The notes beneath the pieces were generated by a model that worked only from the letters and a program-made list of their open reading frames with translations, was not told the DNA's origin and did no database searches. Made by a program: the position numbers and the translations under genes. This document shows positions 27,916-37,509 of a DNA stretch of 64,000 nucleotides, piece after piece. Position 1 is the first letter of the stretch. Each line of letters begins with the position of its first letter. This DNA is from Enterovibrio norvegicus DSM 15893. Lineage in GTDB: Bacteria; Pseudomonadota; Gammaproteobacteria; Enterobacterales; Vibrionaceae. The stretch spans positions 1 to 64,000 of the forward strand of contig NZ_FOWR01000003.1 in NCBI RefSeq assembly GCF_900115495.1, written 5' to 3'.

Positions 27916-28929
27916 ATGACGATAACGGTTGACCCAAGCCACGCCAAAAACCTCGTAATTTCATCTCTTGAACAACACGGTGTTTCACACGTAAACGCCA
28001 CCTCCGTCGCCAACGCCCTGATCCAAGCAGAAATAGACGGCCAACCCGCGCACGGTTTGTCCCGCCTCGCTGCGTACATCGATCAGGTGAAGTGCGGAAA
28101 GGTTGTTGGGGATGCCACACCCAGAATCGACATACCCAAGCCCAGTGTGTGCCACGTTAATGCAGAGTTAGGCTTTGCCTTTCCCGCCATGGATAAGCTG
28201 GTGAGCCTGTTACCCGCAATGGCAAAAGCACAAGGCATTGCCCTTGCTACCGTGTATCGTTCTCATCACTTCGGCCAGGCTGGTTTTCACGCCGAGCGCA
28301 TTGCGAAACAAGGCTGCATTGCCCTGATCTTTTCCAATAGCCCGCAAGCTATCGCCCCTTGGGGTGGTTTCAAGCCTATTTTTGGCACCAACCCCATCGC
28401 ATTTTCTGTACCACGTGAAAATGCACCGCCGCTCGTGATAGACATGAGCTTGAGCAAAGTCGCGCGCGGAAAAGTGCTGCTTGCGCGAAAACAAGGCGAT
28501 TTGATTCCAGAGGATTGGGCCATTAATGACCAAGGTGTGCCCACCACAGATCCAAACAAAGCCCTAAAAGGGTCGATGCTGCCCATTGGTGACGCAAAAG
28601 GCGCGTCTTTAGCGCTCATGGTTGAAATCCTTTCCGCGACGTTAACTGGCGCTAATTATGCGTTTGAAGCCTCATCGTTCTTCTCAACCGACGGCGGCGC
28701 ACCCGCTATTGGTCATTCAGTGATTGCCATCGACCCAAGTCTTTCCGGCTCACATTTTGCTGAACGTCTAGAGCAACTCTTTATCGCGATGTGTGAACAA
28801 CAAGGGGTTCGGCTGCCCGGCACAAAGCGCATTGTGCGACGCGAACGAGTATTGAGAGAAGGTTTGCAGCTTACAAACGCGACAATGGATGAGCTAAATG
28901 CATTGGCTCATCCCAATAAAAATCAATAA
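27916..28929 (+). CDS. comC: ComC-like (R)-sulfolactate dehydrogenase (Ldh2/malate dehydrogenase family)
   Basis: The protein has 337 residues. Family motifs are DGQPAHGLSRL, the catalytic His region YRSHHFGQAGFHAERIA and GTNPIAFSVPR. NAD(P)-dependent members oxidise 2-hydroxy acids; ComC interconverts (R)-sulfolactate and sulfopyruvate. In bacteria that use racemic sulfolactate it works with a second dehydrogenase (SlcC) to feed SuyAB; no slcC is visible in this window. AAAGGA precedes the start. The symbol is based on operon context. Confidence 0.68.
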   Translation: MTITVDPSHAKNLVISSLEQHGVSHVNATSVANALIQAEIDGQPAHGLSRLAAYIDQVKCGKVVGDATPRIDIPKPSVCHVNAELGFAFPAMDKLVSLLPAMAKAQGIALATVYRSHHFGQAGFHAERIAKQGCIALIFSNSPQAIAPWGGFKPIFGTNPIAFSVPRENAPPLVIDMSLSKVARGKVLLARKQGDLIPEDWAINDQGVPTTDPNKALKGSMLPIGDAKGASLALMVEILSATLTGANYAFEASSFFSTDGGAPAIGHSVIAIDPSLSGSHFAERLEQLFIAMCEQQGVRLPGTKRIVRRERVLREGLQLTNATMDELNALAHPNKNQ

Positions 28930-28954
28930 TTACCAATAACACGGAGCGTTATTC

Positions 28955-29986
28955 ATGCTGCCAAAAACCCAACAACGTCTTCCTAGCTGGCAATCAATGC
29001 GACAGAGCGCTGGCTCTCTCGCCCCTGGCCTTCTGCTTTCTGTGACTGTCGCGGCTGCCGCGACGTTTCTCTCGGCGCATTATGGTGCGCCTCAAATGCT
29101 GTTTGCTCTCTTATTGGGCATTGCCTTTCACTTTCTTGCGAACGATTCCAAATGCCAGCCTGGCATTGAGTTTGCTGCAAAGAAAGTGCTCCGTTTTGGC
29201 GTCGCGCTGCTTGGCCTTCGTATCACCATGGAAGAAATGACATCACTGGGGTGGGAAATACTCATCTGGGTAGCCTGCGGGATCGCATTGACGATCAGCA
29301 TCGGCATGTTGGTAGCAAAAATACTGGGACGACGTATTCAATTTGGCTTGTTAACAGGCGGCTCAGTGGCCATTTGTGGCGCTTCCGCTGCACTGGCCAT
29401 TTCAGCAGTACTTCCTAAGCACCAATACAGTGAACGAAACACTCTTTTTACCGTTATTGCAGTCACGGCGTTCAGTACTATCGCCATGGTGATTTACCCG
29501 ATTTTCGTCAACGTGCTGGGGTTTGATGATCGACTGGCGGGCATCTTTATCGGCGGCACGATCCACGACGTCGCACAGGTGGTTGGCGCTGGGTATTCCA
29601 TCTCCCCACAAGCGGGCGAATTTGCCACCATCACCAAGCTACTTCGTGTTGCCCTGCTCGTTCCTGTGATTCTGGTAATTTCCCTGTATTTCCGTCGTCA
29701 TCCTGAACAGACTGGCGGGAAATCAGACATTCCGTTACTGCCATTCTTCGTCATCGGATTTTGTATTTGTGTTGCGATCAATAGCGCCCACATCCTGCCA
29801 GTCACGGTCACAGACACCTTATCGGGCTTGTCTTCTTGGTGTTTGGTCTCTGCAGTGGCTGCATTGGGCATCAAAACCTCGGTCAAGAAACTCTTTACCA
29901 TCGGCTATGAACCGATTCTCATGGTCGTCATTGAAACCTTGGCCATTGCGGCATGGGTGTTGTTGGGAATTTACCTGTTCGGATAA
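28955..29986 (+). CDS. suyZ: YeiH/UPF0324 family exporter, SuyZ-like sulfite or sulfate exporter
   Basis: The protein has 343 residues and about ten transmembrane helices. UPF0324 motifs include FGVALLGLRITMEEM, SVAICGASAALAISAVLP and GGTIHDVAQVVGAGYS. SuyZ of the same family is encoded with suyAB in Paracoccus and is proposed to remove the sulfonate-derived sulfur anion. As the last gene of the operon before a strong terminator, that role fits here. Confidence 0.75.
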   Translation: MLPKTQQRLPSWQSMRQSAGSLAPGLLLSVTVAAAATFLSAHYGAPQMLFALLLGIAFHFLANDSKCQPGIEFAAKKVLRFGVALLGLRITMEEMTSLGWEILIWVACGIALTISIGMLVAKILGRRIQFGLLTGGSVAICGASAALAISAVLPKHQYSERNTLFTVIAVTAFSTIAMVIYPIFVNVLGFDDRLAGIFIGGTIHDVAQVVGAGYSISPQAGEFATITKLLRVALLVPVILVISLYFRRHPEQTGGKSDIPLLPFFVIGFCICVAINSAHILPVTVTDTLSGLSSWCLVSAVAALGIKTSVKKLFTIGYEPILMVVIETLAIAAWVLLGIYLFG

Positions 29987-29999
29987 AACCCGCAAACAA

Positions 30000-30030
30000 A
30001 AAAGAGGCGCTCATACTGCGCCTCTTTTTA
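30000..30030. terminator. Bidirectional terminator between suyZ and the EIIC-EAL gene
   Basis: AAAAGAGGCGC-TCATACT-GCGCCTCTTTTT has an A run before and a T run after the stem. It lies between convergent genes, so it can serve both strands. Confidence 0.88.
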
Positions 30031-30031
30031 T

Positions 30032-32050
30032 TCAGATCAGGCTTTCTTTGGTCTCACTGTGAATATCATATCGGCGAAACTTCGGTTCAAAAACCTGTAT
30101 TTGTTTGAACGACATGGCCTTAGCGAAGTAATAGCCCTGAATGTATTTAAAGCCCATCTGCTTCAATTTAAGGTATTGAAGTTCGGTTTCAACGCCTTCC
30201 GCAACGCAGTCCATACCAAGGTCATTACACAACTCCAAAATGTTCTTACAAATATAGAACCCCTTCTCGCCATCAATTACATCGATCAAAGATTTGTCGA
30301 TTTTAACCGTATCAACCGGCAAAAATGTGATGGCTTCAAATGAGCAATACCCCACGCCAAAGTCATCAATGGAGATACCAAAACCATTGTCATGCAACCT
30401 CAGAATGTTCGAGAGCGATCTTGGATCTTTGATTGAATCCCGCTCAATGATCTCAAACTCCACGTTCATTCCCTTCAACTCTTCGATGATTTGGCCAATG
30501 GCATTGTTGTCAATCAGCGTATCAGGATGAATATTGACCGCAATTTTGGGCGAGAATGCGCCTAGCCGCCAAACATGAAAATGCCGGCGTACCTCTCGGC
30601 AAACCCATAGGTCGATAATGCTCGCGAGCCCAGCCAATTCGAGAGACTCTAAAAAGAAAGGGCCAGATATTGTTCCATCATCTCTCTTAATACGCAGTAA
30701 GGCTTCAAACGAAGAGCAGCGCTGTTTTTCCACATCCACTTTGGGCTGGTAGTGAACCATCAGTTTTTTCGCACTGATGTAATTCACTATTTTCTCAACC
30801 TCTTGATTTGATTTTATTATTCTCGACTCAGCTTGATTGGACTTTACGCCTTCATTTGCCTCTAAAAGCTCGATCATTTCAAGGTTATTCTTTAGTCGCT
30901 CCAAATGATTTGAAGAAGATTGCGTCAGTGAGTATTTCTTCATGAACGGTGAATAGATAAAAACACCGAGAAGAAGCAAAACAAATTGCAACAGTAATGC
31001 CCCTAAATCACCGCCAGTGGCCATAAATGCATTCACAAACACAGGGGTTACCCATGAGACGCCATTAGTCACAACGTTGATACCGAAGAAACCAACATAC
31101 AAGTAAGCGATAAATATATTCAGGATGGGCACGAGTACAAAAGGCAAAAGGAGGTAGCGATTTAAAACTATGGGTAGGCCATAAATTAGTATCTCGTTGA
31201 TGTTAAAGATAGAAAAAGGGAAAGACAGTCTAGCAACTTTTGAAATATGTTTATCTTTTGAGTAGATCAGCGCAGCCAAAATCAAAGATAAGCCCGACCC
31301 CGACCCACCATACACCACAAAAATATCGTAAAACGCTTTATATGAAATATTGTTAATGAAAATCGTTTCTAAATTGATATTAGGAATGACAATGGACAGC
31401 GTGTTTGGCCCATGCAATCCGATAAACCAAAGCAGTTGAGAAAACCCTGTTCTCAAAGTCATTTGAGTGAGGAGACCCAAATCTAGCTGCAAATCAATGA
31501 TCGCCACAGATCGGTCAATAACCCACAATAACGCTAAATACATGAAAAGAGAAAGGAAATAGATTAGGATAAACGATTTAAGGTGATAAAAGACATTCGA
31601 AAGCTGCGCGTTATTCAGTGACATTTTAGTTTCAAACTTTGGGATAAAGTTAAACAGCACCACTGAAAAAATGGGTATAACGAGGACAAAAAACGACACA
31701 CCCGCATCGTGAAGTAACCAACGACTATTGGCTGAATGGATAATCGACTCTACCGTAATAAAAATAGAAAAAGACAAGGTAATAATAAATATATTGTTGA
31801 TGTTATTACGCTTAGAAAAATGATAAGCAATTGATGTCATAAGCATCAAAGGAAAAAACTCATTCATATAATTGATAATGGTTGTTAGCATCGCACTATC
31901 AACAATGTAGAACTGTAGGCCTGTCAAAATAAAAAACTGATTAATCAATACGATGATCGAAGAAAGGACCACATAGGGAACCGTACTGATAAACGACTCT
32001 TTGATAGACAGAAAGAATATGTCTCTTTTTACTTTGCTTACATCATCCAT
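30032..32050 (-). CDS. PTS EIIC-like membrane sensor fused to an EAL cyclic-di-GMP phosphodiesterase
   Basis: The protein has 672 residues. About 1-370 form a polytopic membrane domain resembling the cellobiose-type EIIC permease, including FNINEILIYGLPIVLNRYL. About 410-660 is an EAL domain with its catalytic set intact: EALLR, VNIHP, EIIERD, IDDFGVGYCSF, KIDKSLI, AEGVE and QGYYFAKA. It should hydrolyse cyclic di-GMP at the membrane. The EIIC part lacks its EIIA/EIIB partners here and may sense a sugar or transport state. The gene is AT-rich and stands alone, divergent from hscC. Confidence 0.85.
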   Translation of the reverse strand: MDDVSKVKRDIFFLSIKESFISTVPYVVLSSIIVLINQFFILTGLQFYIVDSAMLTTIINYMNEFFPLMLMTSIAYHFSKRNNINNIFIITLSFSIFITVESIIHSANSRWLLHDAGVSFFVLVIPIFSVVLFNFIPKFETKMSLNNAQLSNVFYHLKSFILIYFLSLFMYLALLWVIDRSVAIIDLQLDLGLLTQMTLRTGFSQLLWFIGLHGPNTLSIVIPNINLETIFINNISYKAFYDIFVVYGGSGSGLSLILAALIYSKDKHISKVARLSFPFSIFNINEILIYGLPIVLNRYLLLPFVLVPILNIFIAYLYVGFFGINVVTNGVSWVTPVFVNAFMATGGDLGALLLQFVLLLLGVFIYSPFMKKYSLTQSSSNHLERLKNNLEMIELLEANEGVKSNQAESRIIKSNQEVEKIVNYISAKKLMVHYQPKVDVEKQRCSSFEALLRIKRDDGTISGPFFLESLELAGLASIIDLWVCREVRRHFHVWRLGAFSPKIAVNIHPDTLIDNNAIGQIIEELKGMNVEFEIIERDSIKDPRSLSNILRLHDNGFGISIDDFGVGYCSFEAITFLPVDTVKIDKSLIDVIDGEKGFYICKNILELCNDLGMDCVAEGVETELQYLKLKQMGFKYIQGYYFAKAMSFKQIQVFEPKFRRYDIHSETKESLI

Positions 32051-32466
32051 TTATGGGTTCCTGAAGAAATCCAAATTTACGTTAATATCCCACCGCCAAA
32101 CGCGTCGAATTCAGCGAAGAAAACCATTAAAATAATTACGTAGTAATAGAATGAGCGTTGACGATAAGATCATTTTTTTAAAGTCGCGAATAAATTTATT
32201 AATACAAATGATTCATATAAGAGTCATTACTGTCGTATTTTTTTACACTCTTGTTTATTTCTCTATAAAATCACACCATATTTCATTAAATGATGCTCGC
32301 GGGAATCCCCCCATGTTTCACTGAAAATCAGGCCTTCTGCGGCAACGCAATGTGTTGCTTTCATGCATTTCTTTGTCTGGCTCTGAAGTCTTGAAATAGG
32401 GCATTTCGTCAGTGAGTCTCAACTGTTATTCTCTCGAATTGAGAAGACTTACAATGGACGTAAAAG
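32051..32466. other. AT-rich divergent intergenic region
   Basis: No gene was found in these 416 bases. Part of the region next to the EIIC-EAL gene is strongly AT-rich. Close to hscC an imperfect inverted repeat AGTCTCAA..TTGAGAAGACT (32411-32451) could be an operator. CTTGAAA at about 32390 resembles a heat-shock -35, but no CCCCAT-type -10 follows at the right distance. Confidence 0.5.
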
Positions 32467-34146
32467 ATGACCAAAAAAGACACACTGGCCATCGGCATTG
32501 ATTTAGGCACGACGAACAGTGCCATTGCTGTCTGGCGGCAAGGAGAAGCCGAACTCATTCCGAACGTGTTAGGCAAATACCTCACCCCTTCCGTCGTGAG
32601 CATTGATGACAATGGGCAAGTTTTAGTGGGCGATGCAGCACATTCCCGCTTGATCACACGCCCGGCGGAAACCGTGGCTGCATTCAAACGCTACATGGGC
32701 ACCAATAAGACCTTTGAGCTTGGTGAGAACCGCTATACCCCAACGGAACTCTGCGCGCTGATCCTTGGCTCGCTAAAAGCCGATGCGGAAGCCTATCTGG
32801 GTGAGCCCATCAGCGAAGTGGTTATTTCTGTGCCTGCGTATTTCAGCGACCAGCAACGTAAGCAAGTCCACCTTGCTGCTGAGCTAGCGGATTTGATAGC
32901 AGTTCGTCTTATCAACGAGCCGACTGCCGCGTGCCTTGCCTACAGCCTTCATGAATCCCATGAACGTCGCTTTCTGGTGTTTGATTTGGGCGGCGGCACA
33001 TTTGATGTCACTGTGGTGGAACACCAAGATGGGTTCGTGGATGTGCGTGCTTCTGCTGGGGATAACCGTCTCGGCGGCGAAGATTTCACACAAAAACTTA
33101 CTGATCATGTCATTGATAACGTTAAAACAGACGACGGCGAATTGGCATTAGCTGACATTGCCAAAATCTTTAGTGCGTGCGAACAAGCAAAGAAATCCAA
33201 CGATGCCGATTTCGTCATTTCTCTTCCCGAACCTTTCGCAAAATCTGTTTCACTCACTCAACACCAGCTTGATGAGATCTGGAAAAGCACCCTATTACGT
33301 TTGTCGCAACCATTGCGCCAAGCATTAAGTGATGCGCGCATCAGCCCAAGCGACATTGATGAACTGATTTTTGTCGGCGGCGCAACCCGCCTGCGCCATG
33401 TTCAACAACTTGCCACACGTTTGATTGGTCGATTCGGTAAGATCACGCTCGACCCTGATTTGGTGGTTGCGATGGGCGCAGCAACACAAGCGGCATGTCG
33501 TTTACGTGACGAAGCCGTAGAAGAAATCGTATTGACGGATGTGTCGCCTTTCAGCTTAGGCATTGCGTCCAGCCGCAATGGTCAATCCGGAGTGTTCAGC
33601 CCTATCATTGAACGCAATACCGTGATCCCAACATCCCGCGAGGAACGGTTTTATACCACCAGCGACAAGCAAGATTCTGTTCGCATTGCGGTGTACCAAG
33701 GGGAGCGTTTTTGGGTACGTGAAAACATCTTCATCAATGAGTTTGAAGTCGAGGTGCCTGAGAACCACGCCGGGGAAGAAGCCATTGATGTGCGGTTTAG
33801 CTATGACATTAATGGTTTGCTTGAAGTGGATGTTACCGTGGTCTCAAACAAGCAAACCACGCAGAAAGTCATCGATCGGACGCCTATCGGCATGAGCGAC
33901 GACGACAAAGCCGCAAGCCGTGAGCGTTTGGCAAAGTTGAAGGTTCACCCTCGCGAAAAACTCCCCAACATTGCGTTGTCAGAAAAGCTCAACCGCCTCT
34001 ATGAAGAAAAGCTCGCGGAAGAACGTCACCTTGTAGAGCAACTGATCCTTCACTTTACACACGCACTCGATAGCCAAGATGAACGAGTGATCAACGAAGC
34101 GAGAAACGATGTGGATGCGCAGCTAAAGAGCCTTGGTTTTCAATAG
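32467..34146 (+). CDS. hscC: HscC-type Hsp70 chaperone
   Basis: The protein has 559 residues, close to E. coli HscC (556) and shorter than DnaK. The ATPase domain has AIGIDLGTTNSAIAVW, the phosphate loop VFDLGGGTFDVTVVEH and the adenosine motif FVGGATRLRHVQQL. The substrate domain (about 370-500) is short, the lid is truncated and there is no EEVD-like tail. HscC needs a dedicated J-protein; a J-domain protein and a DUF1266 protein encoded 5-11 kb away match the hscC-djlC-ybeU set of E. coli. Confidence 0.88.
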   Translation: MTKKDTLAIGIDLGTTNSAIAVWRQGEAELIPNVLGKYLTPSVVSIDDNGQVLVGDAAHSRLITRPAETVAAFKRYMGTNKTFELGENRYTPTELCALILGSLKADAEAYLGEPISEVVISVPAYFSDQQRKQVHLAAELADLIAVRLINEPTAACLAYSLHESHERRFLVFDLGGGTFDVTVVEHQDGFVDVRASAGDNRLGGEDFTQKLTDHVIDNVKTDDGELALADIAKIFSACEQAKKSNDADFVISLPEPFAKSVSLTQHQLDEIWKSTLLRLSQPLRQALSDARISPSDIDELIFVGGATRLRHVQQLATRLIGRFGKITLDPDLVVAMGAATQAACRLRDEAVEEIVLTDVSPFSLGIASSRNGQSGVFSPIIERNTVIPTSREERFYTTSDKQDSVRIAVYQGERFWVRENIFINEFEVEVPENHAGEEAIDVRFSYDINGLLEVDVTVVSNKQTTQKVIDRTPIGMSDDDKAASRERLAKLKVHPREKLPNIALSEKLNRLYEEKLAEERHLVEQLILHFTHALDSQDERVINEARNDVDAQLKSLGFQ

Positions 34147-34294
34147 CGGAGCTCAGCAACAAATAACATTCTCGGGTCACGCCAGCGAATAGCCATCGAG
34201 CATAATCAGGTTGAGAAGAGGTGAGCCATGCTTATCTTTTCTCAGTCTTACCCCGCCCCCAATGTTGTAATACTTCCTTTTTAACAGTCACAAA

Positions 34295-34720
34295 TTACGC
34301 ATATTCAGGGATCGCGTCGAGATCAGGCGCGATGAACGTATGACGCGCTTCCTCTGAGAATAAGCGCGCCTTAGTGTAATGCGTCATCATGATTTGACTA
34401 TCAAGTAGCTGTGGATTCAGATCAATGAACATATCGGCGTTGTCGCATGTGTCTGTGTGGTGCATGAAATGATTCACCGCAAGCAACCATGCCTTGGTCA
34501 GCGTTTCATGGTATTTCGCGGAAGGTGCGATATCGTTAAATTGCAAAAGACCAACAAGCGCTTTTCTTAACAAGTTGTTCGATGACTCGGTATCGTTATC
34601 CACAAAGTAGGCATAGGCCAATCGCACATGTGCGCGATGGTTGAAATCCTCCACTGGAAATGAACATTCTTCAACGCTTGCAACGAAAGCGATATCTGTG
34701 TGTAAGAGTGAATGTGTCAT
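34295..34720 (-). CDS. Hypothetical protein with a histidine-rich helical fold
   Basis: The protein has 141 residues and was not assigned to a named family. It is helical, with FNHRAHVRLAYAYF near the N-terminus and several later His residues (NHFMHHTDT, MMTHYTKA). The spaced HR.H motif resembles small proteins seen in many proteobacteria. AAGGAG lies 9 bases before the ATG at 34720, so a frame starting at 34765 is not preferred. It is convergent with hscC. Confidence 0.65.
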   Translation of the reverse strand: MTHSLLHTDIAFVASVEECSFPVEDFNHRAHVRLAYAYFVDNDTESSNNLLRKALVGLLQFNDIAPSAKYHETLTKAWLLAVNHFMHHTDTCDNADMFIDLNPQLLDSQIMMTHYTKARLFSEEARHTFIAPDLDAIPEYA

Positions 34721-34843
34721 GGGTATGTACTCCTTCCTACTGTTCATGACCTTGAATAACGTCACACAAGGTGTGAAAGCATTATCAACCCGTCACCTTT
34801 AGACGGGTCAATGGGGGAAGAGCAGGAAGAGCAGAAGAAGCAG

Positions 34844-34861
34844 AAACTAGAAACTAGAAAC
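34844..34861. repeat. Short heptamer repeat AAACTAG x2
   Basis: AAACTAGAAACTAGAAAC is two and a half units of the complement of CTAGTTT, the heptamer that begins the long array at 48262. It lies just before the stop of the gene at 34864. Confidence 0.7.
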
Positions 34862-34863
34862 GC

Positions 34864-35970
34864 TTATGCTTCTCCCGCCAGTTGCTTGAGGAACTCGAGC
34901 TTTTGCCGTTCTTGTTCTGATGGCTGGTAAGGATCGCTCGAGAGTGCGTCATTGTTTAGCTCGCCCAAATCCAAAACCGGTAAATCACTCATGCCGTAAC
35001 TCGCTTCTTCGCCGGGTCTGCCGGACATGCGCTCTAACTGAATATTTTTAAGCTGGTAGGTTTCTTTGCCGCTGTTCAATACCGACTTATGAACCTTGAG
35101 AATGATCTCACCATCCCCTTCCCCTAAACGGGTTTTCTGTGTGAGCACAGCAACGGGAGAGCCATCTTCTTTGAACAGATTCGCACGTAAACGGTAAACC
35201 CCTTTCTCAGTGGCATCAATATCAACAGGAATCACCCAATCCGTCCCATCGGCATAGGCAGGTTGGTGGCCGACGACTTTCGCCACAGGGTTTTGGTAAC
35301 CAAAGTCTGTGGTGAGTATTTCTTCACCGCCACTGGATGACCCTTTGTTTGAAAACAAGGCCGTCACCTTCAAACGCACTTGTTGTGGCCAATCAGTCTC
35401 ACCTTTAATTTGCGCTTGGTTGCTGTCGCTCTCTCCCGTTGCCAATACCTCTTTCGAGTCAATGTTAATCACCTCGTAACGGAGTGATTGCACGGGCAAC
35501 GAACTGCGCACTTTGAATGGCACTGCGTCTGGGTAGAAGAATCGATATTGGTCCAACACGATACTGGCAGAATGGTTGCCGCCGAGGATCGGCATTTCCA
35601 CTTCACTGAAAGCATTGGGTGTGAGGTATGGGCTACTCGCATCAGCAATCGGCTGAGAATAGCTTGGATAATACAATTCTTGCTCGAAAGTATGGGCAAT
35701 TTGGGAAAGCTGTGCCGTGATTGCTTGGGGCATGTCTACCCGCATTTCTTCTGCAGAAACCGCGATGGGCGGCTCAACGCGCTGCTCTACCGTCTTCTTT
35801 GGCACTGCAGCAACGAACATTGGCTCACTCGACGGGGATGCCATCGATGGTGCGTTGTCGACAGGCTTGTCTTTTGCGGCGCTAGGTGCATCGTCTGTCC
35901 AATAAACCACCGTGATAAAACCTGCCAACACGCATGCGCAAATCAACACGGGCAACACTTTTCTATCCAT
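34864..35970 (-). CDS. Membrane-anchored periplasmic protein encoded after the lipase
   Basis: The protein has 368 residues: an N-terminal anchor (about 6-24), an Ala/Pro/Ser/Lys linker (25-70) and a beta-rich periplasmic domain. It includes DQYRFFYPDAVPFKVRSSLP, GHQPAYADGTDWVIPVDI and a charged helical tail. It follows the lipase gene by about 115 bases on the same strand. Anchor-linker-domain architecture next to a secreted lipase recalls lipase foldases, but the foldase RxxFDY(F/C)L(S/T)A motif is not found. The start at 35970 (MDRKVL) puts the anchor at the N-terminus; the longer frame from 36054 adds an unrelated basic segment. Confidence 0.6.
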   Translation of the reverse strand: MDRKVLPVLICACVLAGFITVVYWTDDAPSAAKDKPVDNAPSMASPSSEPMFVAAVPKKTVEQRVEPPIAVSAEEMRVDMPQAITAQLSQIAHTFEQELYYPSYSQPIADASSPYLTPNAFSEVEMPILGGNHSASIVLDQYRFFYPDAVPFKVRSSLPVQSLRYEVINIDSKEVLATGESDSNQAQIKGETDWPQQVRLKVTALFSNKGSSSGGEEILTTDFGYQNPVAKVVGHQPAYADGTDWVIPVDIDATEKGVYRLRANLFKEDGSPVAVLTQKTRLGEGDGEIILKVHKSVLNSGKETYQLKNIQLERMSGRPGEEASYGMSDLPVLDLGELNNDALSSDPYQPSEQERQKLEFLKQLAGEA

Positions 35971-36084
35971 CGCATCTCGCCTGTATGTGTAGAAACCTGT
36001 AATGGCAAAAAAGAGCGGAAAGGCAGGAGGCACAGATCTCCTACCTTTACTCACCGCTCTCGGATTTCATTTAACCACAAACAC

Positions 36085-37134
36085 TCAGAGCAGATCTGAG
36101 ACCAGCTCCGACATGGTGGCGTTTTGTGAGCCATCTACGTAACGGAACGTCGCCCAGTTCCACCAAGACCAAGAGTCAGAGGTGTTAACTGACACCGTTT
36201 GTCCGTTGCCAAGTGAGATTGCGCTGTCTGCGGCCGTCACTTTACCTTGGTGACTGTTGCCAATCAGCTCACCATGTCCGTATCCATCACCCATCAACAT
36301 TGGGTAGTGCTGCGGCATAAAGCTCGACACACCGCGAGATTGGTTGGCGACCTTGCCATCAAACGCGACAGAACGAGAACAGCTGTTGAAATCTCCAGCA
36401 GTGCTCGCACCACACGATGAATGAGCTGAGACTACGCCATCATCATGCCCTGGTAAGAATGGCGAGGTCACACCAAAGTATTCGCTGTCATCCCCCACAA
36501 AGCGCACACGAGGAACGCGTGCATCAGGGAAAGGCGCTATTTGCCGAGCATTGGAGATTTTTAGATCGTTTAATACACCAGTGTTCTCACTGTTTGGTAT
36601 TTCTCCCATCCACAAAGAGAGGGCCAATCTTAGCGTTGCGTTTAAAACACCGCCGCCTTCTGCAACATTAACGGCTAAATCTGCCAATTCAGATCCACCA
36701 CCTGCTCCAGCAAAATCAAACGTGGAGATAATATTTAAAGGCTGTAAACCTTCGTTTAAAAGCCAGTTTTCTTGATTATCTAAAATATAACGTGTAACCA
36801 AGTCACCTGTTGAGTGCGTGACAAATATACAACCGTTCGCGCAAGTATTATTTTGAGAGAGTTGTTTTAATTTAGGCCAAATATAATCACTGGATATTTT
36901 ACCTGCAATCCGTTCCTGCGAAGGCCAATCAATTCGTTCATCCGCTCGGGCTAACCAGAACTCTTCCCAGTATGCTTCACCATCGGCACGAACGCCGTCC
37001 GCATTGGGTTGAGAGGCTAATTGCCCTGGCTGTAAGCCATGAACGAGTACCACGGGATGATTGCCAATTGCAGCAAAAGTAGAGAATGAAAAGGTCGCTG
37101 CCGCGAGTGACAACATGGGTAATAATTTACGCAT
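36085..37134 (-). CDS. Secreted lipase-like alpha/beta hydrolase
   Basis: The protein has 349 residues. A signal peptide ends near STFA|AIGN, the oxyanion loop is PVVLVHGLQPGQ and the nucleophile elbow is THSTGD with Ser108. Acid and base candidates lie in GHDDGVVSAHSSCG and MPQHYPMLMGDGYGHGEL. The Thr-His-Ser elbow departs from GxSxG, as in some lipase families. Cys99/Cys102 and Cys in HSSCG and NSCSRS suggest disulfides. AGGAGGTGG is an excellent ribosome-binding site. It probably acts on lipid esters outside the cell. Confidence 0.75.
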   Translation of the reverse strand: MRKLLPMLSLAAATFSFSTFAAIGNHPVVLVHGLQPGQLASQPNADGVRADGEAYWEEFWLARADERIDWPSQERIAGKISSDYIWPKLKQLSQNNTCANGCIFVTHSTGDLVTRYILDNQENWLLNEGLQPLNIISTFDFAGAGGGSELADLAVNVAEGGGVLNATLRLALSLWMGEIPNSENTGVLNDLKISNARQIAPFPDARVPRVRFVGDDSEYFGVTSPFLPGHDDGVVSAHSSCGASTAGDFNSCSRSVAFDGKVANQSRGVSSFMPQHYPMLMGDGYGHGELIGNSHQGKVTAADSAISLGNGQTVSVNTSDSWSWWNWATFRYVDGSQNATMSELVSDLL

Positions 37135-37509
37135 TTCAAACCACCTCCTTTATTGGGTTTAAATAGCGTAGTGGAGATGATTAACCGTAACAATCCGTTA
37201 ACATCGATCTCGCTCGCGTTAACAATTAAAAAACGACACCAAATTAGCATTCTTATGATTACTTATTATTCATTACCATTTGTGAGACGTTTTGATATCA
37301 AGATTGTAAATTGTCACAATGAAACTTATCTCGTAATAAATGGAGGTTGACACTCACTATTAATATTTCGATCAACACAATCAGTTATTAATACAGACAA
37401 CATTTGAAATAATGGACAAGACACATTTCACTGGGCATAAAAAAGCGCATGTGGTTTCCCGTCATGCGCTTTTTTAGCTGAGAGTTTGGCTCAGATCGGC
37501 AAGACCAAC
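37135..37509. other. AT-rich intergenic region between the lipase and IclR genes
   Basis: No gene was found in these 375 bases. Positions 37180-37400 are very AT-rich and should hold the lipase promoter; no clear -35/-10 pair stands out. The terminator of the IclR gene lies at the right-hand end. Confidence 0.5.
37439..37475 (-). terminator. Terminator of the IclR regulator gene
   Basis: On the minus strand, AAAAAAGCGCATG-loop-CATGCGCTTTTTT forms an 11-13 bp stem with a T run, 35 bases past the stop. The A run on the other side makes it effective in both directions. Confidence 0.85.

Noticed and set aside
32385-32420. Heat-shock (sigma-32) promoter before hscC
   Set aside because: CTTGAAA is present, but no CCCCAT-like -10 lies at the proper spacing.
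34864-35970. Classical lipase-specific foldase
   Set aside because: Architecture and position fit, but the RxxFDY(F/C)L(S/T)A motif is absent and the domain looks beta-rich rather than helical.
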